Shown here in pieces: positions 13,223 through 24,303 of a stretch of DNA of 64,000 nucleotides (position 1 is the first letter of the stretch; the number at the start of each line of letters is the position of its first letter). The notes beneath the pieces are model-generated. The model made no database searches and had not been told where the DNA came from. It saw nothing but the letters and a program-made list of their open reading frames with translations. The DNA lies in assembly GCA_032622095.1 (NCBI GenBank), contig CP136067.1, forward strand, positions 52,987,899 through 53,051,898. The letters run 5' to 3'. This DNA comes from Siphonodentalium dalli. Its lineage: Eukaryota; Mollusca; Scaphopoda; Gadilida; Siphonodentaliidae. The position numbers were made by a program, and so were the translations under genes.

Positions 13223-13409
13223 TTTCATCGGTATAATAATATTACCATTTCTGTATCTCTGCAAAAACAGTAACGGCAATAAGCATGCGTTCATAGCTTG
13301 ATAACTTTGTCATGAAATTCTTCGAGTTAGTATACCATGTGATAATCTACACGACACACTATACTTATGAGATGATATGTGTAACCACTATTTACCACAC
13401 GAGCAGTGA

Positions 13410-13629
13410 ACACGTTCGGCGCTGGACCAAAATTGTCTCTTGCCGTAATGTTTTTTTTTTCAAATGAAATTTTGTTATATAATGTAAAACTAACCACAGA
13501 CACAGGTAAAATGAGCTAGTAGCTAGTAAAGCAAGCTATAGTATTACTAATAATATAACTACATTTTTTTGTTAAATGAAAATATTTTTTGTCATCCGCA
13601 AATATGTCAAGCGGCAGTGCGAACCCTGG
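13410..13629. mobile_element. Short hAT-like element
   Basis: Begins CACGTTCGGCGCTGG and ends GGCAGTGCGAACCCTGG, approximate inverted ends related to those at 3119 and 34189. It is 220 bp of A/T-rich filler with no coding capacity and no clear target duplication. Confidence 0.35.
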
Positions 13630-13892
13630 TATGAAGTGAGATAAATGTATTTCTGTAAACTATCCTACAACTGACTGCCCGAAATTAGCCTTCATATACC
13701 GGGCAAAAGTCAATCGTGCGATTATTCGAGGCTCAAATAACGATACCACATTGGAAGACCCATAAGTTGTATAAGTTATACATATATTATTCAAAGGAAC
13801 TCAATACATAGCCCTTTGAGAAGAATTATATGATTATTTGCAAGGTAATTTTTATCAGCTGTGTGGACGTAGCCTCATTATATATGAAATAC

Positions 13893-14084
13893 CTTTGCAA
13901 ATTCCTCCGAGTTTGTCATTTATGAACATATATTCGTTGTGTGAGCCCAGGCATTGGCATGTATTGTCAGATGAGCAGTTGATTCGGCGCGTAATCCCCA
14001 TGCCACCAGAGGTTCCGTATGCACAGTTCCCGCCAGTTCCGGATGGGTGTGTGTCTGTTCCACTACACGATTCACCCTTCTTCA
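13893..14084 (-). CDS. Cysteine-rich gene, exon 6: Gly/Ser/Cys module
   Basis: 192 bases, phase 1-1, acceptor GACTTGCAG|TGAAG, donor CAAAG|GTATTT. It encodes residues 168-231 with six cysteines. The first pair is separated by a Gly/Thr/Ser-rich stretch (SGTDTHPSGTGGN), and a CQC motif follows NCSSDNT, which is also a possible N-glycosylation site. This is the longest of the modules. Confidence 0.85.
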
Positions 14085-14332
14085 CTGCAAGTCGGATAAA
14101 CATTAGCATTAAAGTGGGTGTATCAGTTAATATATACATTTCTGAATTTGGTCGATGGTCGTTGATGTAGCTTTACTTAGTTCGATTTCTAGTCAGTGAT
14201 GCCCATAACTATTGAAATACCATATTACTTTTGGGCCAGATGCGAATTATACCTATCTTCACAACTAAATAATTAAAAGTTATAGTGTATACATTTATAT
14301 CGTGATGGTCTTTAAATCTACTTTAAATTTGT

Positions 14333-14650
14333 GAGAATGATTAAAGATGCAATATCCGAATTAACGTTCCAAAATTATTATTTGTTTTCGTTGGGGGGGG
14401 GGGGGTATATGTTTCGAGTCTTCGGAACCTCCCATCATGCTCAGAGTGATCAGATATCGATTTTTGAAATCTATTATTTTTCACCGCCTGTAATTTTTGG
14501 CGGCCTGGATAAAATTCGACGAGAAGACGGTCTTGGACCAAATTGCGAATGAAGATGATGGATAACTCTAAAATCAAGTGGCTTTGTATTAGATATTTGA
14601 CAATCGGGCCAAATTTCGTTCAGCAAAATGTTGACAACTAACAGGTTTTA
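14333..14650 (+). repeat. 430-bp interspersed repeat with internal poly-G, copy 1
   Basis: Matches 23577-24035 and 54790-55222 (shared: GGATAACTCTAAAATCA, CAAATTTCGTT). It carries a run of about 13 G at the position where the 54-kb copy has about 14 and the 23-kb copy has only 5. It lies in an intron of the cysteine-rich gene. Class unknown; no terminal inverted repeats seen. Confidence 0.7.
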
Positions 14651-14956
14651 AGCAATTACATACTATAGATGACACATGTTTTTCACGAACATATTTTTAT
14701 CAGTATAAATACTGATATAAAATAAAAATCTCGGGGAGAGCTTTCCGATGAAAGGCAACAAGCCATATTTCCGACTAAATCCTGAAAAGTTACCCATAAT
14801 TCTGCTGTGTTTAAGGAGTCGATTACTTTGGGCATTACTGTATCAGTATTTCGTGTATGTGACAACCTATATTATACTTTCCTCCAAATTACGTAGACAT
14901 AATTTAGAAACTCGAATGAGCCATGTCCGTTTAAATACGAGTAAGGTATTCATTAA

Positions 14957-15132
14957 CCTTTGGCTGGAGATTCCTGAAATTTGGCGAAAACCCTTTGCAA
15001 TGCATTCTCTTATATATGCGGGTCTCCCATAGAGAATACATTGGCCTAACAATATTGACCTTAACCTTGTAAGAGAATGCACTGGCACGGGATATTTAAT
15101 GCTTCATCAGCGCAGCTCCCGTCATGAATGGG
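14957..15132. mobile_element. piggyBac-type MITE, short decayed copy
   Basis: TTAA flanks at 14953-14956 and 15133-15136. The left end CCTTTGGCTGGAGATTCC and right end GCTCCCGTCATGAATGG are related to the copies at 9163 and 59165. Only a partial ATGCATTCTCTTATATATGC palindrome remains. Confidence 0.6.
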
Positions 15133-15207
15133 TTAAAGAAAGAGTTAATTGTGACACAATTTTTGGAAGCTGGAAATTCAAACCATATTTAGTGTGTATA
15201 TTCTCAC

Positions 15208-15330
15208 GTTTGAGCCTGAAATTGCAGCCAGTCCCTGACGCGACGAAATCGGTGTCTCCACATTGGCACGTTCCACCACTGCAAGCCGGGCTCACCTCCT
15301 GTCCTGTAATCTCGTCGTGTCCAGAAGATG
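15208..15330 (-). CDS. Cysteine-rich gene, exon 5: Cys module
   Basis: 123 bases, phase 1-1, acceptor TTCAAACAG|CATC, donor CTCAAAC|GTGAGA. It encodes residues 127-167 with four cysteines in C-x4-C-x-C-x11-C (CSGGTCQCGDTDFVASGTGC). With the final two cysteines of exon 4 it would complete a six-cysteine module, so a structural unit probably spans this splice junction. Confidence 0.85.
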
Positions 15331-15385
15331 CTGTTTGAATTATATCAGAGGCAGATGTAATACTAATTTCCTTGTCACATTTTCA

Positions 15386-15450
15386 TTGTGAGTATGGAGT
15401 ATGGAGTATGGAGTATCGAGTATGGAGTATGGAGTATGGAGTATGGAGTT
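15386..15450 (+). repeat. 7-bp microsatellite (GAGTATG)n
   Basis: About nine tandem copies of GAGTATG with one TATCGAG variant, in the intron between exons 4 and 5. Confidence 0.9.
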
Positions 15451-15974
15451 CATTTTGATGATCATATGGAAATGCCAATTTGAGAATTAGCTATATATAA
15501 TTACAGAGATATCACTGTCCATGTAATGTATCGGTGGTATAAGTAAAGCGAAAAGTGTTGTCTTCGTATCTTTTCCAAGAGTTATCTATCCTTGAAACGC
15601 GTCAACCAACCTATGAGTTAACCATCTGCGCCGTTCAGCAAGCGTTTTATTTAATAGTTCCCATTATTTTTGCATACTTAAACAATACAAATAAGAACGA
15701 TGAGATAGGACTACAAGGAATAAACATATTTACAGTTAAACAAAATGCGCCGGAAAGGGGCAGCCGGTTATCTTGTATGTTAGCGTATTTCCAGAACCTA
15801 TGAAGACAACACCTTCAGCATAAGTAAATTGTAGTATTAGAGTTGAACATGGTCCCCTGTGACGAATCACTTAACACTTGCCAGGAAAATGTGTCAGGGA
15901 TTTAACATATATATAGCCAAAAAGACTGTTTCTGAGACATGATGTAGTACCGGTATAGCTATACATGTACCTAC

Positions 15975-16160
15975 CAAGGCATGTTTCGGTTGTGCACGCC
16001 TCTCCAATCTTCTTATAGCTTGTTCCCGCGCATATGTTAACTTGCCATGTTAACCCAGACGGGCATTCGCATAAGTCGGTATTCGCATTGCAGATCAGTC
16101 CGGCGAATGTTATACACTCCTGTGTGTGGGCGCATTCTTTCCCATATGTCTGCCATTTTT
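15975..16160 (-). CDS. Cysteine-rich gene, exon 4: EB-like module
   Basis: 186 bases, donor CCTTG|GTAGGT. I place the acceptor at ...CTCATTGAAG|AAAAATGG because it gives a phase 1-1 exon divisible by three, like its neighbours. The AG 11 bases further in (GGCAG|ACATAT) has an unsuitable phase. It encodes residues 65-126, eight cysteines: ECAHTQEC, then ICNANTDLCECPSG, then C...ACTTETC. The spacing C-x5-C-x7-C-x6-C-x-C-x10-C is the clearest EB-like pattern in the protein. Confidence 0.85.
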
Positions 16161-16204
16161 CTTCAATGAGATCAAAATCGTTATGATACGATGCATATTA
16201 AAGG

Positions 16205-16252
16205 GACTCGGTGCCTTCGCAGTGGCTTCATGCGAAAGGCACAAAAGTCCGT
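16205..16252. other. Near-perfect short hairpin
   Basis: GGACTCGGTGCCTTCGCA and TGCGAAAGGCACAAAAGTCC pair around a nine-base loop. It lies just outside exon 4 in the intron. It could be a cruciform or RNA hairpin, or the core of a decayed palindrome. Confidence 0.6.
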
Positions 16253-16404
16253 AAAATAACAGACTATCATCAACAATTACATAAACACGAAATGTGCCCC
16301 AACGACCCCAGGGTCGAATCCGCTAGTAACCCACACACAAACACACCACTATGTTCGTTTCTTAAATTTATATAGCTTCATTATGAGTTATTCCCATAAC
16401 AAAC

Positions 16405-16882
16405 CTGAGTGTATTCGAATTTATTTTCAAAAAATCTGCCGATAAGTTGAGACTAGCCCACGCAGCACATTCAGGCAGCCAAATATAAGATTTCCAAGCA
16501 CTTAGTAACGATAATGTCAGATTTGACACAAAATCAGTCAGAATTTCTCTAGCCACTGTTTGGCCGATTATATCAAATTTTATTCTCGTTATACATATAT
16601 GTGCCATAGGTATTAGGATATAACATTGTGCACAGAAATAAAGTTTTATGAATAATAACGTAACCTAAATATGTAAATATTTATTTTTAAGAAATGAATG
16701 TAATGGGTGTGTGTTATTTGTGGGATACAGCACTGTTGTTCGTGGTACGCATTGTGTGAACCACGAAGCTGAGTGTATTCGAATTTATTTTCACAAAATC
16801 TGCCGAAAATTTGAGAATAGCCCACGCAGCACTTTCATACAGCCAAATATAAGATTTCAAAGCACTTAGCAACAATAATGTG
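16405..16882 (+). repeat. 113-bp direct duplication, 365 bp apart
   Basis: 16405-16517 and about 16770-16882 share most of their bases (GAGTGTATTCGAATTTATTT ... CCAAATATAAGATTTC). Intronic, origin unknown. Confidence 0.75.
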
Positions 16883-17021
16883 ATTTATATAAATAACTGA
16901 CTTCAGATGCAATTCGGCTGAAATATGAAACACGCCCAATTATTCTGCTGACCGCTTTTAGTGATTAGGTCAGATTACGTCAACAATTTGTGACGTCGTG
17001 TTACAGTCTGTGTGTTATTTA

Positions 17022-17152
17022 GGAGATAAACATACCATGTTGAGTTGTACATTATGGGATTCGAGCATGTAAACAGTTAAGCCGGCGAGTTCACAAACTG
17101 TTTTCATGCTCGAATCCCAGAATGTACAACGAAACAGGGTACGTTTATCTCC
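17022..17152. repeat. 131-bp foldback, 57-bp arms
   Basis: GGAGATAAACATACCATGTT to AACAGTT pairs with the reverse complement at 17096-17152, with about six mismatches and an 18-base loop. Each arm contains GGGATTCGAGCATG. It lies in the intron between exons 3 and 4. Confidence 0.8.
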
Positions 17153-17321
17153 ATTGTAATTCAATCTAGCAAGGAATTTGCACACAAAAAACTGTATAAA
17201 AAGTATCATTTAGTCATTTTCATGACACGAATCGAGACTTTCATTTCGCCGTTGTCACCGTGCACAAATCATTGTGCGTTACTCGGAACACTGCTCCGTA
17301 ACCATTTCCTGTGGGCGGGTT

Positions 17322-17520
17322 GGCTCGTTTCGCTACTCCGTTCTGCGCCGATGAAATTGTACCGTGGCACATTCAGATTTGATGCACGCTGAAGCGGCCG
17401 ATGAACGGTATCTATAGACAACAACGCGCGGGTGTGCTCGTTTCGCTACTCGTTCTGTGCCGATGAAATTTGACCGTGCTACATTCAGATTTGATGCACG
17501 CTGAAGCGGCCGATGTCGGT
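17322..17520 (+). repeat. Tandem duplication, 113-bp spacing
   Basis: CGTTTCGCTACTC to GCTGAAGCGGCCGATG occurs twice, at about 17325-17403 and 17438-17516. GC-richer than the flanks. Confidence 0.75.
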
Positions 17521-17779
17521 GAATCGAAAACGAAAGTTAGCCGCTCTCGGCCAATCAGAATGCTTGTTTTTAGTGACAAATACTCAATTGAATTACAATG
17601 TAGTATTAATCGGGTCACCACTATGTGGTTGACAATTCACCGAACAGGATTTAATGTAACACAGACGGGCTTTGTAAATATCATGGCATGAATCTCTATA
17701 CTCTGGCTACGGTCGTTGATATCATATTCCAACACCCCAATACCTAATTTTTAATAAGCATAAAAACATAACAAAACGT

Positions 17780-17843
17780 ACTAAGTCCTAATTAGGAGAT
17801 ACTAAGTCCTAATTAGGATATACTATATCCTAATTAGGAGATA
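17780..17843. repeat. TCCTAATTAGGA palindrome cluster
   Basis: Three copies of the self-complementary 12-mer TCCTAATTAGGA about 25 bases apart, each preceded by ACTAAG or ACTATA. It sits 105 bases downstream of exon 3, in the intron. Confidence 0.8.
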
Positions 17844-17947
17844 GTATTTTTTGTTAGGTGGCACTAATACGCTTCCATGGAATATGATACCTACTGATGA
17901 AGACAGAACATAGATTCGTGGGATGGAATGTAACATATTCTGCTTAC

Positions 17948-18094
17948 TTCTGCATTTCCCACTCGCAGTGGTGAATGTAGCGTCAGGACATGAGCAGTCC
18001 CCTATTTTGCATCCGGGAGTCCGCTTTAAGCAAACCTCACCCAGTGTCCTATCACAATCATGGTTGTCTAGACACTGATTACCATGTCCACGAA
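17948..18094 (-). CDS. Cysteine-rich gene, exon 3: EB-like module
   Basis: 147 bases, phase 1-1, acceptor TTTTTCATCAG|TTCG, donor TGCAGAA|GTAAGC. It encodes residues 16-64 beginning VRGHGNQC, immediately after the signal peptide. It has seven cysteines: C-x5-C-x7-C-x6-C-x4-C-x-C-x11-C, including GDCSCPD. The C-x5-C-x7-C start and the late CxC match exon 4, supporting module duplication. Confidence 0.85.
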
Positions 18095-20628
18095 CTGATG
18101 AAAAATAAAAACACATTATTAGATTAGATTATACATTACATATGTTCACAATAACAACCTCCCTTCTTCATTCTCTGGACGCACCCACTGCAACATTAAT
18201 CCTTTCTTTACTGATTATATTATCCCATTAACAGTTATACGTTCGAATGGAATCGGGAGAGTTTAAACATATTTTATTTGCTCAATGAATAATATAAACA
18301 TATTCAAGGGCAAAAGGGATTGGATGACAAGTGCTGTCACTTACAATAACATTCTCTCCCCATTACCAAAACACTGAATATAAACAAATCAAACGTTAAC
18401 AAGGACAAGGACATTATGTTATGACAATATAACTATGTTCAAGGACATGATGTTATGACAATATAACTATGTTCAAGTAATGACAACTAACAGTAGAATT
18501 GTTTGGATTGTTTCATATGTTATGTATAAGAGTAAGAAGAGTGATACAAAAAAACGCACGATAGAGTGACTGAAATTAAGCAAACGGTAGAGATTGATAG
18601 AGAGAGGGAGAGAGGGGGAGAGTGTGTGTAAGAGAGAGAGAGGATGAAGAAATGGGGAGATATAAAGGTATTGCACGTGCATGGTGTCGACAGCTTTACT
18701 GGGTTCGATATATATATAACATCAAGGGCGAAATATCACCAATTGTTAATTCAATTGTTTCTTCAGTTCGCACTACACATTTCAGACGTCGAGATCAAAA
18801 CGTTTTCTTTAATGCACCGATGCGCGTAATTAAAGATTACAGTATTCATATCGTCCCTTATATATATGGGTATCTTATATCTGGAGAGGTGTTTACGAAA
18901 TGTAAGCAGACGACAGAGAGACGAACATATATTACAACTACATAAGGATTCATATTTATTCAAGTTTGTGGTAAATGTTCAGATATAAGTCCAACAAACG
19001 TCACATTACCGTTTGATGAACTTATAATCAAATCAATTATAGAACAAAAGGGTTAACCGAATGATTTTTGACATTCTGATTGATGAACGTTTTCGATAGA
19101 GCGTCCCCACAAAGGAGGGCGTCACCCATACACCCTGAATCGTGAATACCAGTCGACATAATTCTGCGTACCCGTTAAGACAAAACGAAGTAAAGACATA
19201 TATAGTAACTAGAAGGTGACCCGACTTCGTCCGGGCTATTCAAAAACCAAATTTCAAGTCGATTGCTCCACCCGTTACCGAGATCTGGTCTGCGCATGCG
19301 CGAAGCTGGCGTCGCACGGGCTCGGCGACCCGATAAAATTCGTATCCGGGGCAAGATACATTCACATACCAAATTTCAAGTCGATAGCTCCACCCGTTTT
19401 CGAGATATATAGCCCAATGGCATTTGCGGATACCTCGGCCGGTGATGAGTTAACGCGACATCGGCCAGTTAAGAGTTAACGCGATCACGTCACGATATGT
19501 TGATGGCGTAATATATTTACGCAATGATTTTCGATGAGCGAAGCATGGTCCTGCGTTCTTCCCGATAATTAAGGTAGAAACTTTAAACGTACACAGGCGT
19601 GTGATACATCATTGGAAAGATGAAGCGCCACAGATTCTAACCGTGCAAATTATATGACTGGCAATTTATTATTCGCGCTATATCGAATCGATTTGTGAGC
19701 ACCGAACTGAAATATATTAGCGCAAAACGGCGTAAAAACAGATTTGACCTCGGCACGTGAAAAGTTGACCTCGGATCTGAAAATCAATAGGCCTATGTTA
19801 CTCCTGACCCGAAAATACCCCCACATACCAAGTTTCATCGAAATCGGCTGGGCCATTTTAACGGGATAATGGTAAACTCTTTGGGAAAGTAATAACCATA
19901 CAGTAAGAGGAGTGAGACTGAATTGCATCAAAATATGTCATCTGAGTCGGGGGGGGGGGGGGGGGTTGTCATCCCGACACCTGCTTACCATCGTGGTACT
20001 ATACCAGAGTAGCATTATGTATATATCAGTAACGCAGTAATTCTGGGATTGTTGACAGCACGGTGTATGTGTTACAAGATATTATATTGACATATAATTG
20101 GTGAAAGTGTTGACTTTTCTTGAAATTGGCTTGTGGCAATCACAAGTAGTGCATGGTGCATTCTATGACTAAATTTTATGTGTCTAACTTTGGATTTTGA
20201 TGCTGAGTAAAACACTTGTATTGCGGCTGATGGACCACCCACAACCCCCGACCAACGTGTCAAAAATTTTACCCGCCGTGTCTGGTTTAAGAAATAATCC
20301 AGTACTCAAAATTTAATTAATTTGGTACCCTAAATTCAATGTATACCAGTGTACTGTTGAGTCTTGAATATTATACATTAAACCCATTTACCGCGGTTAC
20401 CAATTAACGGAGAGTGAAACCTGCATACCACGTAAAACTCACAAATCCCGTGTGCCCAAAATGGGAGTGCTACCCTTGCAAAACACATGAGAAATATCTT
20501 AAGCCACACTAGTAAACTGGCAACATTTTCAGACTCGCTTGCTAAGATTGGGATATAGCCACGACAAATTTATATTACATTATTAATCAAATCATGGAAT
20601 TTGAAGAAATATAGAATGTTCCACTTAC
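18095..20628 (-). other. Intron 2 of the cysteine-rich gene
   Basis: 2.5-kb intron. It contains a tandem 39-bp duplication at 18400-18480 (ATGTTATGACAATATAACTA), GA-rich text at 18600-18640, a two-unit repeat at 19215-19440 (ACCAAATTTCAAGTCGAT, GCTCCACCCGTT in each half) and a run of about 17 G at 19949. No coding exon was recognised. Confidence 0.6.
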
Positions 20629-20668
20629 CCCTTGCCACGAATAATATTGCCAACAACCACGTTGATAG
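20629..20668 (-). CDS. Cysteine-rich gene, exon 2: signal-peptide core
   Basis: A 40-base exon, acceptor GTATTTCCAG|CTAT, donor AAGGG|GTAAGT. It is entered in phase 0 and left in phase 1. It encodes LSTWLLAILFVAR, a typical hydrophobic signal-peptide core, lacking only an initiator. The frame is closed upstream by a stop inside the intron, so the methionine must come from another exon. The ATG GAG ending at 28023 supplies it exactly in phase. Confidence 0.8.
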
Positions 20669-21009
20669 CTGGAAATACACAAATAGTAAAGATGTAACGA
20701 ATTAATTGTTGCCTTAAACGCAACAGAAATTCGTGAACTATATAAAATTCACCATACCTTTAATGCACGAATGGTTTTGTCAACACATCCGCCTTTTGGC
20801 AGCTGACAATTCGTGTCTATATAAACTTCTTCTCCCCTATAAAGGTTTCTCCAGATATACGTATAATTATCTGAAAAATTGTAACCGATCTAATAGTAGT
20901 CACACGTTCGCTGAGTTTGGTCAACGTCGCATTGTTTTGCGCATATTACGTTACTGAGAATCTCCAAAATGTGCATCAAGTTACCCAATACGGGATTTTA
21001 AATTAGTCT

Positions 21010-21690
21010 TCTTCCCAGGTAACCTAACGCACGTTTTGGCGATCGTTATGTCATTCAGGATCTAGACAACGTGCGTTATTATAGCAACCCATGATCTCCA
21101 AAACGTGCGTTATTATAGCTACACATGATCTCCAAAACGTGCGTTATTATAGCTACCCATGATCTCCAAAACGTGCGTTAGGTTACCGGGGATATAAATA
21201 AGACGTGACTTACATTACCAATGATCTCCAAAAACGTGCGTACGGCTATGTTTTGGAGATCATGTATAACATACAACGCACGTTTTGGAGATCACGGATT
21301 ATTTAACTCACGCTTTGGAGATCACGGATAATTTAACGCACGCTTTGGAAATCACGTATAGCATATAACGCACATTTTTGGAGATCTCACGGGTAACCTA
21401 TAACGTGAGTTTTAGAGATCACGTATAACATATAACGCACGCTTTGGAGATCACGGATAATTTAACGCACATTTTGGAGATCACGGATAATTTATTCACG
21501 ATTTGGAGATCACGGATAATTTATTCACGATTTGGAGATCACGGATAATTTATTCACGATTTGGAGATCACGGATAATTTATTCACGATTTGGAGATCAC
21601 GTATAACGCGCGTTTCGGGGAGCACGTGTTATATATACCTCATATTGTTTTGGATATCCCGGGAATCATAACGCCCGTTATTGGAGATCC
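21010..21690. repeat. Head-to-head tandem array around GGAGATC / GATCTCC
   Basis: From about 21060 to 21245 the unit reads GATCTCCAAAACGTGCGTTA with a 34-bp period (TATAGCTACCCAT spacer). From about 21250 to 21690 the same unit runs in the opposite direction (AACGCACGTTTTGGAGATC), ending in a 29-bp subarray (TTATTCACGATTTGGAGATC) repeated four to five times from about 21480. The switch of orientation makes the whole block a large foldback. Arms built from short tandem repeats recall Foldback/Galileo transposons, but no terminal boundary or transposase is visible. Confidence 0.8.
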
Positions 21691-22199
21691 CGGATAAAAA
21701 AAATTCAACAGTGAAAATTCCATGCCTGAAATTGTTCTGATAGTTTGATTTTCCAACCGATATTTAATGTGGAATATGTTGTTTTCCGACAAAATGTCGA
21801 GTATTTAACTACTTTAGGGTAAAGTTTTCATACTTAAAGGCACGTGAGGCCTTAGTTGTCGAAAATATTCATATTTGTTCCAATCACCGTAAACAGAAAA
21901 GCATTAAAACGCATACAGTTTCGTTCATATATACCATGACCATATAGCATGACCATCACGTAAACAGCATGTTATCATAAAGATTTACTATATTTTACCT
22001 AAGCAAGAGCATGATTGTGTTACATAAGACAGCACAATGCTGCTGGCTAATCACACACAAATGGCATAAACGCTCTTTATTCGTTCCATATCAGGAATTC
22101 ACCAACAAAGAACGCTCTTTATGTTTACCATCATAATATAAACAAACACCAGAAAAGTAACTTTTTATGCTTTTGTTTACATAACAATGGTCAAATATA

Positions 22200-22790
22200 T
22201 GACAATAACATACTGTTTATGCGATATTTCTTATTTGTATACGGACAAAGTCTGTCTACATTTTGTTGTTCTTTCTGTTTGTGGCGGTTTTTGACGGGTG
22301 GAAATATTTTCACAGGATACCCACCGCCAAGGCCAACCGTACCTTTAAATAAAAGGTTTTTGGACCGTCCGAAAAAATTACGACTACAAACAGCTATTCG
22401 TATTAGTACCTCTCGTCGTTCATTGTGTGAAAGGTGTCTAATATTAAAAATGTTACCGTCTTGTAAATTACACACGTTGGAGTTTTATAGTATTGGCCCC
22501 AGTGAGTCTTACGCAGGAAAAGGGAATATATCTCCAGATTCAGATTGTTTATTAACATAAACACTCTCAAGGAGCAGTATGTACAATGGGCATAGTATGT
22601 AACACATATAACATGTGGATGGTACATGGATATATGTATATAGCATCAACAGAAACAAAAATTAAAATGTTTGCATGAGGCGTACACGCATTGAATCCAT
22701 AATGTTTTCTATTACGTTCGTGTCTTTGTATTTATATATAGTTCTTCGGTTCTGGAGGAAATAAAATATCTATCTATCTATCTATATATC
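22200..22790 (+). mobile_element. Possible retroelement 3' end with (ATCT)n tail
   Basis: Ends GAGGAAATAAAATATCTATCTATCTATC. A polyadenylation hexamer followed by a tetranucleotide tail is typical of non-LTR 3' ends. A 113-codon frame at 22219-22560 lies upstream but shows no recognised domain. Confidence 0.3.
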
Positions 22791-23576
22791 GATCTACACG
22801 TTCATATCTATCTCTCAGTCTCAACATTTGTTACAAATTGAGAAGAACTCGCCAATAGTATCAATGATCAAGTTGTACTGGGTTGAATTGTCATTCCGCA
22901 TTAGGTATGACGCTCATCAAGTATTCTCTTACGAAACCAACGATATGTTTATGGAGGCGATTGATAATTAATCGAATGTTATCTCTTGGGATCGAAGCCA
23001 AGGCGTAATTCTTATGTATTCATGAGGGCGAACCGGAATGATCGCCGTAACGAAGCTGATGTGTCAGAGCAGTCAAATCATCATTCTTTCGACCATCGCG
23101 TGTTTTAATTAGGGTTTGTTTTGTGAAATAAATTATGAATGAAAATAGTGTTGCAATGCGTACCCATCCTATGATACTCGCCACCGCCCTCGATGCTAAC
23201 AAAGGCTTATCTATTCTGTTTTATGTCCGGCTATAGTCACTAATCTTTACCTGTACGATTATTACATGCCAAATGACAATGTTTTATATTATGACGGCAG
23301 CACTGCAATATACACTTTACGTCGAAGTGCATGGTATATCTTATGTTGATACATTGGAAGAACGCCATTAGCCAAGCAGGGATATCGTTATGATCAACGC
23401 AGGATGACGTGATACAAGACGAGACAACTCACATACATGTGTGCCTACAATCAACACCAAACTGGAAGAGGCCAGTAATAATCTGGTCACAAAAAATCGA
23501 GTCCTCAATAGAACGTGATAACATAATGTAACACATTTGTGGAAATTGTTTTGAGGGAGGCTTACAATTGTTCTTT

Positions 23577-24035
23577 GAAGATGAATTATCCGAATTAACG
23601 CTCCCAAATTACTATTTCTTTGGCTTCGGGGGTAAAAAATATCTAATTCGAGTCGAGGAACCCACCCGTCAAAGCTCAGAGTGATCAGAATTTTGAAGTT
23701 TGTTATTTCTCGAGATGTGCAATTATTTGTGGCCCAGAAACCAGTCGTCCAACCATCGGTCATGGATATAATTGTGGATGAAGAATGGATAACTCTAAAA
23801 TCAAGTGGTAATACGGCCAAATTTCGTGATACTCAAGTGATAATACGGCCATCTTTCGTTGAACAAAATGTTGATAAATAACACGTTTTGGGAAATTTGA
23901 CACCATAGTTGACAGAGGTTAGCATTATATTGTTGCATTAATCGATTATGATAACTAAAGCGTATTTTGAAGAAATGTTGTTGTTGTTGAATCTTGATGA
24001 TATGGGGACCGTCTGATCGGATTGCGTACCTTTAA
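23577..24035 (+). repeat. 430-bp interspersed repeat, copy 2
   Basis: Extended copy of the family at 14333 and 54790. It continues through GTTGTTGTTGAATCTTGATG and GGGGACCGTCTGATCGGATT, which the 54-kb copy also has. Its G run is reduced to five. A 150-codon minus-strand frame across it is an accident of the repeat. Confidence 0.7.
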
Positions 24036-24054
24036 CTTCTCAGTGGAGTCGTGT

Positions 24055-24303
24055 ATATGCAAGTCTGGAGTGTACAAATGGCATGTGTGTGGCGAATATG
24101 GGAGTGATAAGGGAGTGACCGTATGGCCAATGGCGAGGTGGTATACAGGGTATACTGATATGGCCATTACTTGGTGAGGTGGATACGTATACACCTGGAG
24201 TGTCTACATGGTCATGAGTTGGGTGTATGACGTGTATGTGTATATATCGGGTGGCTATATGGTCATGGGTGTGGCCAATAGTATACGTCATTATCAATGA
24301 AGA
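24055..24303 (+). repeat. Degenerate TATGGCCAT...GGTGAGGTGT minisatellite, left part
   Basis: Loosely 36-60 bp units containing GTATGGCCAATGGTGAGGTG or ATATGGTCATGGGTGTGGCC. It is continuous in style with 25141-25502 and 25838-26470 and is interrupted by a LINE tail. Confidence 0.7.

Larger units (their letters stand above)
11571..13892 (-). other. Intron 6 to 7 of the cysteine-rich gene
   Basis: 2.3-kb GT-AG intron. It contains the snapback MITE at 12870-13222 and the hAT-like fragment at 13410-13629. An 8-C homopolymer is at 11818-11825. No additional cysteine-rich exon was recognised. Confidence 0.6.

Noticed and set aside
16305-16330. tRNA gene suggested by GGGTCGAATCC
   Set aside because: A B-box-like match stands alone: no A box, no acceptor stem and no cloverleaf can be drawn.
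23368-23820. 150-codon minus-strand frame
   Set aside because: About half of it lies in the 430-bp interspersed repeat and it has no domain or splice context.
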